DNA of 15,782 nucleotides, from NCBI GenBank assembly GCA_964470825.1, contig CAYYEF010000012.1, positions 1 through 15,782 of the forward strand. Reading direction: 5' to 3'. The notes below the pieces were generated by a model. The model had not been told where the DNA came from and ran no database searches. It saw only the letters and a program-made list of their open reading frames with translations. Shown piece after piece: positions 6,888-14,481 of this stretch (positions are counted from its first letter, which is position 1; every line of letters starts with the position of its first letter). The translations under genes and the position numbers were made by a program. Origin of the DNA: CAYYEF01 sp964470825. Its GTDB lineage: Bacteria; Patescibacteriota; Minisyncoccia; Phycocordibacterales; JAACPR01.

Positions 6888-6940
6888 CATAAGCTATAAA
6901 AGGCTTTTATTAAACGTTTAAATTTTAGTATTATAAAATT

Positions 6941-7345
6941 ATGAAATTAAATTATCAAAAAGGTTTTACATTGATTGAGTTGCTGGTAGTTATTGCTATC
7001 ATCGGTATTCTTTCATCAGTTGTCCTTGCGTCTTTGAATAGTGCTCGAGATAAAGGAGCAGATGCCGCAATTAAAGGAAACTTGAATAACATTAGAGCAC
7101 AAGCTGAATTAGTTTATGATAATTCAGGAAACTATTCTCTTGTGGGTGCCGATTCAAATATTCAAAGAGCTTATGCTGCTGCAGATAGTGCAAATGGTTC
7201 TGGTAGATCTGTAGCTTCTACAACTGCATCATCAACATATTGGATGATGGCTGCACAGTTAAAATCAAGTACAGACTGGTATTGTGTTGATTCAAACGGA
7301 AAGGCAACAACAACATCAACTACAGTAACAACAGTTTGTCCTTAA
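6941..7345 (+). CDS. Type IV pilin, probable major subunit
   Basis: The 134-residue prepilin has an eight-residue leader (MKLNYQKG) followed by FTLIELLVVIAIIGILSSVVLASL, the class III signal cut by prepilin peptidase between G8 and F9, with Glu at mature position 5. The rest is a small Ala/Ser/Thr-rich globular domain with NLNNIRAQAELVYDNSGNYS after the helix, and two cysteines near the C-terminus (in DWYCVDSNG and TTVCP) that could form the disulfide-bounded loop of type IVa pilins. It has its own strong promoter and terminator, and lies 5' of the peptidase and minor pilins; both points favour a major pilin rather than a minor one. Pili of this kind serve attachment, motility or DNA uptake. 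Confidence 0.93.
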   Translation: MKLNYQKGFTLIELLVVIAIIGILSSVVLASLNSARDKGADAAIKGNLNNIRAQAELVYDNSGNYSLVGADSNIQRAYAAADSANGSGRSVASTTASSTYWMMAAQLKSSTDWYCVDSNGKATTTSTTVTTVCP

Positions 7346-7369
7346 TATTAAAAACTCTAAACTAGTTTT

Positions 7370-7402
7370 AAAAAATCTGCTATAAAACCTAGCAGGTTTT
7401 TT
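7370..7402 (+). terminator. Rho-independent terminator after the pilin gene
   Basis: Thirteen pairs join 7370-7382 to 7390-7402 (CTGCTA with TAGCAG, one T-G) around the 7-nt loop TAAAACC, with a T-tract in the 3' arm. It would let the pilin be made in excess over the genes downstream. Confidence 0.8.
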
Positions 7403-7425
7403 ATTTAATTAAATTAAAATTAATC

Positions 7426-7434
7426 TGATATAAT
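7426..7434 (+). promoter_or_regulatory. Extended -10 promoter of the prepilin peptidase gene
   Basis: TGA-TATAAT (7426-7434) is a consensus extended -10; the -35 region is AT-rich and unremarkable, as is common with extended -10 promoters. Its position predicts transcription from about 7441-7442, the A of the ATG at 7442. Confidence 0.65.
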
Positions 7435-7441
7435 GTTAGGT

Positions 7442-8260
7442 ATGTATTTTCTTTCAGTTATACCTTTTTTTGTTTTAGGTACTATTATAGGGAGTTTTTT
7501 AAATGTAGTTATTAATCGTTTTAATACCGGCCGGTCTCTGAACGGGCGTTCTTTTTGTCCAAATTGTGGAAAGAAAATATTTTGGTATGACCTAATTCCG
7601 GTTCTAAGCTGGCTTTTTTTAAGGGGTAAGTGTAGACACTGTCATTCAAAAATTTCTATACAATATCCATTGGTTGAATTATCAACTGGAATTTTATTTA
7701 CAATATTATACTTTCATTTATCTTTCTTACTTTTTCTAAGACCAGCCATTTTCTATATATTTTATATTTGGCTGGCAATAATATTTACAATTCTAGTAGT
7801 TATTTTTGTCTATGATTTAAAACATAAAATTATTCCAGATATTTTATCTTACACCTTTGCTGGAATGGGGTTATTACAAACAATCATACTTATACCAATC
7901 TTGAATTTTGGAACACTTAATTTTTACTTAGATATTTTTGCGGGAATAATATTTTTTATTCCTTTTTTTCTATTGTGGTATATCTCAGAGGGAAAATGGA
8001 TTGGATTAGGAGATGGAAAACTAGCTTTAGGTATTGGTTGGTTTCTAGGATTTACTTATGGATTAAATGCAATTGTTTTGTCTTTTTGGATCGGAGCAAT
8101 TTTTAGCTTGATTATTTTGTTAATAGTTAAATTGAAGAAAGGTCATAAACATATTACAATGAAGAGTGAGATTCCTTTTGGTCCATTCCTGATTTTTGCT
8201 ACAATTTTAGAATTTTTTGTACGCATAGATTTATTAGGAATACATTTTTTTCTAAATTAA
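7442..8260 (+). CDS. pilD: Prepilin peptidase (PilD/GspO type)
   Basis: PilD is the membrane aspartyl peptidase that removes the leader of prepilins and often N-methylates the new Phe. Counting from 7442 (272 residues), it has GSFLNVVINR (17-26), the zinc-type cysteines C39-x2-C42 and C64-x2-C67 of the methylase domain, and catalytic aspartates in YDLKHKIIPD (D125) and the GLGDGK motif (D191), among about eight membrane segments. I chose 7442 over the ATG at 7433 because 7433 lies inside the -10 TATAAT, so it cannot be on the transcript; transcription from about 7441 would give a leaderless mRNA starting at this ATG. The minor pilin gene starts 6 bases after the stop, so all of 7442-10655 may be one operon. 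Confidence 0.95.
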   Translation: MYFLSVIPFFVLGTIIGSFLNVVINRFNTGRSLNGRSFCPNCGKKIFWYDLIPVLSWLFLRGKCRHCHSKISIQYPLVELSTGILFTILYFHLSFLLFLRPAIFYIFYIWLAIIFTILVVIFVYDLKHKIIPDILSYTFAGMGLLQTIILIPILNFGTLNFYLDIFAGIIFFIPFFLLWYISEGKWIGLGDGKLALGIGWFLGFTYGLNAIVLSFWIGAIFSLIILLIVKLKKGHKHITMKSEIPFGPFLIFATILEFFVRIDLLGIHFFLN

Positions 8261-8266
8261 ATTACA

Positions 8267-8893
8267 GTGTCAATATTTTTTTTAAAAAAGATAAAAAGAA
8301 ATGTAAAAGCAGGATTTACTATTTTGGAAATGATAATGGTCCTGACTATTTTTGGAATTATTACAGCAATAGTTTCTTTTAATTACGGTGCTTTCAATAA
8401 TCAGATTGTATTAGGGAATTTAGCTTATGAAATTGCTATGCAAGTTAGAGAGGCACAAGTACTAAGTTTGGGTGTTAGGGGAGCAAATAATGATTTTGAT
8501 GATAGATACGGTGTTTATTTTGTTGCAGGATCAAATAGCTTCATTAGTTTTATTGATAAGGAGAACGGCGGTGTTGCAGACGGTCTTTGCAAAGATGGAG
8601 CTGCTATTTGTGATTGTGTTGGAACAGATGATGAGTGTCAGAAAAATATTATTTTACCAAGAAAAATGAAAATTGAATCTTTTAAAGATCTTTTGGGACA
8701 AACATTAAATGGTCCAATATATGTCACCTTTGATAGGCCTAATCCAGAAGCAATTATTAAGCAAGGGGACGGCACAACAATTACCACAGGAGTTGATATA
8801 ATTATTTCATCGCCAGATAAACAATATAAAAAAATAACAATTCGCCAAAATGGATATATGTCAGTTGGAGATGTTGTAAATTATGTACCATAA
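8267..8893 (+). CDS. Minor pilin/pseudopilin, GspH/FimT-like
   Basis: A GTG at 8267 opens a 208-residue frame. A 16-residue basic leader ends in KAG, then FTILEMIMVLTIFGIITAIVSF, so cleavage is after G16 and Glu5 of the mature protein is E21. The segment after the helix (NQIVLGNLAYEIAMQVREAQVLSLGVRG) is characteristic of GspH/FimT-type minor pilins. A Cys-rich insertion (four cysteines between about residues 105 and 125) may form one or two disulfides. The C-terminus ISSPDKQYKKITIRQNGYMSVG also fits the group. Its end overlaps the next start by 11 bases, implying translational coupling. GTG and no Shine-Dalgarno sequence suggest lower expression than the major pilin. Confidence 0.85.
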   Translation: MSIFFLKKIKRNVKAGFTILEMIMVLTIFGIITAIVSFNYGAFNNQIVLGNLAYEIAMQVREAQVLSLGVRGANNDFDDRYGVYFVAGSNSFISFIDKENGGVADGLCKDGAAICDCVGTDDECQKNIILPRKMKIESFKDLLGQTLNGPIYVTFDRPNPEAIIKQGDGTTITTGVDIIISSPDKQYKKITIRQNGYMSVGDVVNYVP

Positions 8894-9395
8894 AAAAAAT
8901 AAAAAACAAAAAGGTTTTACTTTGATTGAGATGTTGGTCTCTGTTGCCATATTTTCAATAATATTAATTGTCATAATGGGATCAATCGTCTCTATTGTTG
9001 ATGTTAGTAGAAAAGCACGTACCATGACAGAGGTTATGAATAATCTAAACTTTACTTTTGAAAGTATGACAAGAACTCTGAAGACTGCTACAAGTATCCA
9101 AGTTCAATCTGACGGTGTTATTGTCGCAAACAACCAAGATGGGAAAGAAGTAAAATATAAAATAGAAAGTGTGAATGGGAAAAATAAACTTCAAAAAAGT
9201 TATGATAATGGAGGATATGTAGATTTAACTTCAGAGGAAGTTGATATTACAGAGTATATTATTGAAGAAAAGAAAACAGATCAACAACCCAGAGTGTTTT
9301 TTAGTATGAAAGGTCGTGTGGAGACTGCAAAGGGTATTGTTTCTGAGTTTAGTATGCAAACAACTGTTTCTCAAAGACAGTTAAAAATAGATTAA
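8883..9395 (+). CDS. Minor pilin/pseudopilin, GspJ/PilW-like
   Basis: The 170-residue prepilin has leader MYHKKNKKQKG, cut after G11, then FTLIEMLVSVAIFSIILIVIMGSIVSI with Glu5 at E16. The region after the helix (RKARTMTEVMNNLNFTFESMTRTLKTAT) and an all-beta C-terminus fit GspJ/PilW proteins, which join the tip complex of minor pilins. The gene overlaps its predecessor by 11 bases and is separated from its successor by 6, so it is part of one operon. Assignment to GspJ rather than another class rests on the post-helix motif only. Confidence 0.82.
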   Translation: MYHKKNKKQKGFTLIEMLVSVAIFSIILIVIMGSIVSIVDVSRKARTMTEVMNNLNFTFESMTRTLKTATSIQVQSDGVIVANNQDGKEVKYKIESVNGKNKLQKSYDNGGYVDLTSEEVDITEYIIEEKKTDQQPRVFFSMKGRVETAKGIVSEFSMQTTVSQRQLKID

Positions 9396-9401
9396 TAAAA
9401 T

Positions 9402-10061
9402 ATGCAAAAAATATTTTTAAAAAACAAAAATAGTTCAAAGAAAGGTTTTACAATTATGGAAACACTTGTAGCAATTTTTGTCTTACTTTTGGCGATTACT
9501 GGCCCTATGGTTTTTGCTCAGAATGGATTACGCTCTGCTTTTTTAGCACGTGACCAGATGACTGCTTTCTTTTTAGCTCAAGATGCTATTGAATATATTA
9601 AAAATTTTAGAGATGGAAATGTGGTTCAAATATTAAAAAGCTCCTCTCTTTCACAAGATGGGTGGCTTGGCTCAAGTTCCGGCGGTCCTATTTCTAATTG
9701 CTTAGGAACAGAAGGTTGTAGTATAGATACTTACTTTAATGGTGGTGAAGTTTATAGCTGCTCTAATTCAAATCAAATTGGATGTAATAATGATAGTAAT
9801 TTGATCCAATATGTCCCATTAAATTATTATAGTGATGGAAATATTTCATATTATACAACTCAGAGTGCAAATGGATCTACCATAAAACCTTCTATTTTTT
9901 CTAGAGAAATAAAAATTGATAAAATTAGTCATGATGGAGACTATAATGTAGAGGCTCAAGTTACAGTAACGATTCGTTGGAAGAGTCACGAAGGTATTGG
10001 TGTTCGTGAGATTGTTGTTAAAGAAAACATTTTTAACTGGGCTCATGCCTTACTTAATTAA
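9402..10061 (+). CDS. Minor pilin/pseudopilin, GspI/PilV-like
   Basis: The 219-residue product has a 15-residue basic leader ending KKG, then FTIMETLVAIFVLLLAITGPMVFAQNGL, with Glu5 at E20. FTIMETLVA is the form typical of GspI/PilV. After the helix, FFLAQDAIEYIKNFRDGN resembles the conserved A-E-xx-K-xxRD region of PilV-type proteins. Four or more cysteines in the middle (CLGTEGC, CSNSNQIGC) could form disulfides. It lies between the GspJ-like and PilX-like genes, with 6-base gaps on both sides. Confidence 0.83.
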   Translation: MQKIFLKNKNSSKKGFTIMETLVAIFVLLLAITGPMVFAQNGLRSAFLARDQMTAFFLAQDAIEYIKNFRDGNVVQILKSSSLSQDGWLGSSSGGPISNCLGTEGCSIDTYFNGGEVYSCSNSNQIGCNNDSNLIQYVPLNYYSDGNISYYTTQSANGSTIKPSIFSREIKIDKISHDGDYNVEAQVTVTIRWKSHEGIGVREIVVKENIFNWAHALLN

Positions 10062-10067
10062 GATAAC

Positions 10068-10655
10068 ATGAAAAAAAATAACTTAAAAAATAATAAGAAA
10101 AATAAAGGATTCGTATTACTTTTTTCTGTTTTAGTGGCTAGTCTAGTTTTATCTGTTGGTATGTCTATTATTTCTATTGCTCTTAAACAAGTTGTTTTAT
10201 CTGGTTCTGGCAGAGAATCTCAATATGCTTTTTATATGGCCAATACTGGTGCTGAATGTGCGACATATTGGGATTTGGCAGGTAATACAATTATTGACAA
10301 TAATGGCAATAATGGAAAAGTTTTTGCTGCAGGCTCAGGAGTTTCTGCCACAACAGATCCAAATATTAAGTGTCTTAATATGAGAATAACTGATGATCAG
10401 CCAAATACTTGTTCTCCAACAATAACCATTCCAGATTGGTGTGCCTCTTCTCCTAATAACTCTACTTACAATACAAGATTTAGAATTAGTTATGCGCCAA
10501 ATGATTTAACACAAAGGTGTGCTGAAGTAACAGTTAGTAAAACTGTTGACGGTGCTGGTATAGTAACTGCTACGAAAATAACTTCTCGAGGATATAATAC
10601 TTGCGACGAAAGCAATCCCCGCCGTATTGAAAGAGCACTTGAATTCAATTATTAG
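10068..10655 (+). CDS. Minor pilin, PilX/GspK-like, lacking Glu5
   Basis: The 195-residue protein begins with a 13-residue Lys/Asn leader and G14, then FVLLFSVLVASLVLSVGMSIISIAL. Mature position 5 is Phe (F19), not Glu. Absence of Glu5 is the mark of the GspK/PilX tip subunits, which need not pair with the N-terminus of a preceding subunit. The post-helix segment SGRESQYAFYMANTGAECATYWD resembles the A-x-A-G-x-E-x-A region of PilX/GspK. It ends in TAG at 10653-10655, the only TAG stop in the window. It is the last gene of the pilus module; ligA starts 18 bases on. Confidence 0.8.
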   Translation: MKKNNLKNNKKNKGFVLLFSVLVASLVLSVGMSIISIALKQVVLSGSGRESQYAFYMANTGAECATYWDLAGNTIIDNNGNNGKVFAAGSGVSATTDPNIKCLNMRITDDQPNTCSPTITIPDWCASSPNNSTYNTRFRISYAPNDLTQRCAEVTVSKTVDGAGIVTATKITSRGYNTCDESNPRRIERALEFNY

Positions 10656-10673
10656 CCTGATAAGCTTACTGTT

Positions 10674-12716
10674 ATGAATAAGAAAGAAGCCAAAGAACGC
10701 CTAGAAAAATTAAGGGAATCTATTGAACATTATCGATATCAATATCATGTTTTGGATAATTTGGATATTCCAGAAACAGCTCTAGATTCTTTAAAAAAGG
10801 AGCTGGTTGATATTGAGAATCAATTTCCTGATTTGGTTACATCTGATTCTCCTTCACAAAGAGTGGCTGGTAAAGTTTTAGATGGATTCAAGAAAGTTGA
10901 ACATAAAATACCTCAATGGTCTTTCAATGATTGTTTTAATGAACAAGAAGCTATTGATTTTGATACGAGAGTTAAAAGATTTTTGGAGAAGGAAATTAAT
11001 GGCAAAGCCAGGTCTCAAAGTGATTTAAATATTGAATATGTTTGTGAATTAAAAATTGATGGATTAAAAATAGTATTTGAATACGAAAAGGGAATCTTAA
11101 AAAATGCAGCAACCAGAGGTGATGGAAAGGTTGGAGAGGACGTTACCGAAAATATTAAGACTATTGAATCTGTGCCTTTAAGATTAAATAAACCAGTAGA
11201 TATTATTGTTGAAGGGGAAGTTTATTTAAGTCTAAAAGAGTTTAATAGAATTAATAAAGAGTTAGAAAAGAATGGTGAAGAGATATATGCTAATCCAAGA
11301 AATTTGGCCGCTGGAACAATTAGACAATTGGATTCTAAGATTGTGGCAGAAAGAAAACTTTCCGTATTTATTTATGATATTGCTCAGTCTCAAAAAATTC
11401 CTGAAACTCAATTAGAAGAATTAAAGGAATTAGAATCTTTGGGTTTTAAAGTTAATAAAAATTATCAGGAATGTAAAAACATAGAAGAAGTTATTCAGTA
11501 TTGGAAATTATGGAGTAAGAAAAAAGAAAAAGAAAATTATCTAATTGACGGAGTTGTTATTAAAGTTAAAGAAAAAAAATATCAAGATATTTTGGGTTAT
11601 ACCGGAAAAGCTCCACGCTTTGCAATTGCCTTTAAATTTCCAGCTGAACAGGTTACTACAGTTATCGAAGATATTGTTCTTCAAGTTGGTAGAACCGGAG
11701 TAATCACTCCTGTGGCTCATTTAAAACCTGTTTTAGTAGCAGGTTCAAATGTTTCTAGGGCTACTTTACATAATGAAGACGAGATTAAACGTTTGGATGT
11801 TAGAGTTGGCGATACTGTCATTTTGCAAAAAGCGGGTGATGTTATTCCTCAAATTGTAAAAGTTTTGCACGAACTTCGACCACAAAAAAGCACACCGTAT
11901 GTTTTTCCTAAGAAAGTTTTAGAGTGTGGGGGTGATGGTTCAATAGAGAGAATTCCAGGACAGGTTGCATATCGCTGTGTTGATAAAAATTCTGTAATTA
12001 TGCAACGTCGCAAACTTTATTATTTTGCTTCTAAGAATGCTTTCGATATTAATCATTGCGGACCAAAGGTGATTGATTTATTAATTGATAACAACCTTAT
12101 AGCTAATCCTGTAGATTTATTTACGTTGGAAAAAGGTGATTTATTAGCTTTACCAAGATTCGCTGAAAAGTCTGCAGATAATTTAATAGAATCAATTAAT
12201 ATTTCTAGAAAAGTTACATTAGCAAGATTAATTACTGCTTTATCAATTGATAATGTTGGAGAAGAGACCGCAGTTCTTTTAGCCGATACTTTTAAAAAAA
12301 TAGAAAAAATTAGAAATGCTAATTTTGATGATTTAAATAAAATAAATGGTATTGGAGAAGTTGTAGCTAATTCAATTGTTTCTTGGTTTAAAAATTCTGT
12401 AAATAATAAAATGTTAGACGAATTATTAAAGCAAATTAAAATTGAAGACAAAAAAGTTTTATCAGGGGCTTCTGATTCAAAAAATAATTTTTTTAAAGGT
12501 AAGACTCTGGTTTTAACTGGAACAATGCAAAAATATGATCGTGATCAAGCCAAAGAAATTATTCGTGAATTAGGAGGAAATGTATCAAGTTCTGTTTCAG
12601 CCAAAACTGATTTTGTGATTGCGGGGGAAAATGCCGGTTCTAAACTTGAAAAAGCTACAGAATTAGGGGTAAAAATTTTAGATGAATCAGAATTTTTGAA
12701 AATGATTGGTTTGTGA
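10674..12716 (+). CDS. ligA: NAD+-dependent DNA ligase
   Basis: LigA seals nicks after Okazaki fragment processing and repair. The 680-residue protein has the N-terminal NMN-recognition region (HYRYQYHVLD), the adenylation motif CELKIDGLKI with the nucleotidyl lysine K127, TRGDGKVGEDVTENIKTI, the OB-fold region (VGRTGVITPVAHLKPV; ATLHNEDEI), HhH repeats (about 470-590; NVGEE, NGIGEV), and a C-terminal BRCT domain (about 606-680; GKTLVLTGT, ELGGNVSSSVSAKTDFVIAG). Length is normal. The zinc finger is degenerate: only C418 (LECGGDG) and C435 (RCVDKNS) remain of four ligand cysteines. TGA (12714-12716) is the stop and is followed at once by an in-frame TAA. Confidence 0.97.
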   Translation: MNKKEAKERLEKLRESIEHYRYQYHVLDNLDIPETALDSLKKELVDIENQFPDLVTSDSPSQRVAGKVLDGFKKVEHKIPQWSFNDCFNEQEAIDFDTRVKRFLEKEINGKARSQSDLNIEYVCELKIDGLKIVFEYEKGILKNAATRGDGKVGEDVTENIKTIESVPLRLNKPVDIIVEGEVYLSLKEFNRINKELEKNGEEIYANPRNLAAGTIRQLDSKIVAERKLSVFIYDIAQSQKIPETQLEELKELESLGFKVNKNYQECKNIEEVIQYWKLWSKKKEKENYLIDGVVIKVKEKKYQDILGYTGKAPRFAIAFKFPAEQVTTVIEDIVLQVGRTGVITPVAHLKPVLVAGSNVSRATLHNEDEIKRLDVRVGDTVILQKAGDVIPQIVKVLHELRPQKSTPYVFPKKVLECGGDGSIERIPGQVAYRCVDKNSVIMQRRKLYYFASKNAFDINHCGPKVIDLLIDNNLIANPVDLFTLEKGDLLALPRFAEKSADNLIESINISRKVTLARLITALSIDNVGEETAVLLADTFKKIEKIRNANFDDLNKINGIGEVVANSIVSWFKNSVNNKMLDELLKQIKIEDKKVLSGASDSKNNFFKGKTLVLTGTMQKYDRDQAKEIIRELGGNVSSSVSAKTDFVIAGENAGSKLEKATELGVKILDESEFLKMIGL

Positions 12717-12720
12717 TAAT

Positions 12721-13011
12721 ATGGCTTTTATGAAACCAGAAGACGTTAAAAAATTAGCTGACCTATCTAGAGTTGAACTTTCAGAACAGGATTTACAAAA
12801 AATGCCTGGAGAAATAGATAGTATTTTGGGTTATATTAAAAAAATCAATGAAGTTGCTGCTTCATCAGAAGAATCTGTTATTGAGAGTGCTGGTACTAGA
12901 AACGTTACTAGAACAGATGAATTTAATGGTGGTTTTTCAAATGCTAAATCTTTGGTTGATTCCGCTCCTAATTCTCAAGATGGGTATTTAAAGGTAAAGA
13001 AAATTTTGTAA
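12721..13011 (+). CDS. gatC: Asp/Glu-tRNA amidotransferase subunit C
   Basis: GatC is the small scaffold subunit that ties GatA to GatB in the enzyme making Gln-tRNA(Gln) and/or Asn-tRNA(Asn). Ninety-six residues from the ATG at 12721: KPEDVKKLADLSRVELSEQDLQKMPGEIDSILGYIKKINEV is the helical N-terminal half of the family, and the C-terminus SLVDSAPNSQDGYLKVKKIL matches the conserved DG-xx-VPKIL end with Lys for Pro. A TTG at 12706 gives a longer frame that overlaps ligA; an ATG at 12730 is also possible. The ATG at 12721 was chosen because it follows the ligA stop by 4 bases and gives the normal length. gatA begins 15 bases downstream. Confidence 0.93.
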   Translation: MAFMKPEDVKKLADLSRVELSEQDLQKMPGEIDSILGYIKKINEVAASSEESVIESAGTRNVTRTDEFNGGFSNAKSLVDSAPNSQDGYLKVKKIL

Positions 13012-13026
13012 ATATAATTTAAAAAT

Positions 13027-14433
13027 ATGATTGACGTTTCAAAATTAAACATAAAAGAAATTCATGAAAAGCTAGTTGCTGGAGAGTTTTCTGCTGTAGA
13101 TTTATCAAAATATTTTTTAGAAAAAATCTCACAAAAAAACCCAGATCTAAATGCTTTCCTGGAAGTTTATGATGATGTTTTGGAACAAGCTCGTTTTGCC
13201 GATGAGAAATTTTCAAAAGGAACCACTACTTTATTAACAGGAATTCCAATTGCTTTAAAGGATAATATTTTATTCACTGGAAAAATCGCAAGTGCTTCTT
13301 CAAAAATTTTGGAAAATTATAAAGCGACTTATGATGCTACGGTTGTAAAAAAATTAAGAGAAGCAGGAGCGGTTTTAATAGGTAGAACAAACATGGATGA
13401 ATTTGCTATGGGTGGTTCAACAGAAAATTCGGCTTACGGAGTAACAAAAAATCCAATTGATACAAGTCGTGTAGCTGGAGGTTCATCTGGGGGTTCAATT
13501 GTTTCTGTGGCTGCTGATATGTGTGTTGCTGCTCTTGGTTCTGATACTGGAGGTTCTATTAGACAACCTGCTAGTTTTTGCGGAGTCTTTGGTTTAAAGC
13601 CAACTTATGGAAGTGTTTCTCGTTATGGTTTGATGGCCATGGCAAGTTCTCTTGATGTTATTGGTCCAGTAACAAAAAATATTATCGACTCTGAAATCAT
13701 TTTTGATTGTATTAAAGGAAAAGATAAATATGATTCAACTTCTGTTGATAATAATGGTGGTGATGGTGTTGTTAAAAAAATTGGTATTCCTAAAAGCTAT
13801 TTACAATCAGGTTTAGATGAAGATGTAAAAAAGCAATTTGAAAATTCAATAAATAAATTGGAAAATGCTGGATATGAAATTGTAGATATTAGTGAAGATT
13901 TAAAAAATCTAGAACATTCTCTTGCAGTTTATTACGTTATTATGCCTGCAGAAGTTTCTTCAAATATGGCTCGTTATGATGGTATTAAATATGGTTCAAG
14001 TATCGAAGGAGGAAATTTAATTGAGGGTTATTTCAAGACACGTGGTGGGTTATTGGGTAAAGAAGTAAAACGTCGTATTTTACTTGGAACATATGTTTTA
14101 TCCGCTGGTTATGCCGATCAATATTATGCTAAGGCATGGCAGGTTAGAAACTTAATTAAAAAAGATTTTGAAAAAGCTTTTGAAAAAGTTGATGTTATTG
14201 CTATACCAACTTCACCTACACCCGCTTTTAAAATCGGGGAAAAATCAGATGATCCATTACAAATGTATTTAGCAGATATTTTTACCGTGTTCGCTAATCT
14301 TGTTGGAGTTCCGGCTATCTCTATTCCGGATGGTTTTGTTAAGAGAGAAGAAAGAGATTTACCAACCGGTTTACAATTAGTTGCTCCACACTTACAAGAA
14401 AAAAGATTGTTTACGCTAGGTAAACTTTTTTAA
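13027..14433 (+). CDS. gatA: Asp/Glu-tRNA amidotransferase subunit A
   Basis: GatA is the amidase that releases ammonia from glutamine for GatB to amidate misacylated tRNA. The 468-residue protein has the amidase-signature catalytic triad in the right order and spacing: K78 (IALKDN), the cis-serine S153 (VAGGSSGGS) and the nucleophile S177 (GSDTGGSIRQPA), followed by FGLKPTYGSVSRYGLMAMASSLD and GPVTKN. The C-terminal region AIPTSPTPAFKIGE and LPTGLQLVAP is also typical. It ends at LGKLF, a little before the usual extension of the family. gatC lies 15 bases upstream; gatB does not follow and is not in the window. With a split gat set, the organism probably relies on GatCAB rather than a GlnRS or AsnRS, but this cannot be told from here. 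Confidence 0.96.
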   Translation: MIDVSKLNIKEIHEKLVAGEFSAVDLSKYFLEKISQKNPDLNAFLEVYDDVLEQARFADEKFSKGTTTLLTGIPIALKDNILFTGKIASASSKILENYKATYDATVVKKLREAGAVLIGRTNMDEFAMGGSTENSAYGVTKNPIDTSRVAGGSSGGSIVSVAADMCVAALGSDTGGSIRQPASFCGVFGLKPTYGSVSRYGLMAMASSLDVIGPVTKNIIDSEIIFDCIKGKDKYDSTSVDNNGGDGVVKKIGIPKSYLQSGLDEDVKKQFENSINKLENAGYEIVDISEDLKNLEHSLAVYYVIMPAEVSSNMARYDGIKYGSSIEGGNLIEGYFKTRGGLLGKEVKRRILLGTYVLSAGYADQYYAKAWQVRNLIKKDFEKAFEKVDVIAIPTSPTPAFKIGEKSDDPLQMYLADIFTVFANLVGVPAISIPDGFVKREERDLPTGLQLVAPHLQEKRLFTLGKLF

Positions 14434-14481
14434 ATTTTATTTACTTTCATTTTTATTAAAAATTTGAGAAAATAAAATGGT

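Noticed and set aside
6910..6921. Palindrome TTAAACGTTTAA in the pilin leader as an operator
   Set aside because: A 12-bp AT-rich palindrome is easily found by chance here; noted in the promoter entry but not listed as a site.
12053..12451. Minus-strand frame of 132 aa inside ligA
   Set aside because: Lies wholly opposite the HhH part of ligA and has no family features or own promoter.
12714..12716. Recoded UGA (genetic code 25)
   Set aside because: None of the genes has internal TGA in place of glycine, and the only TGA acts well as a stop at the end of the BRCT domain.
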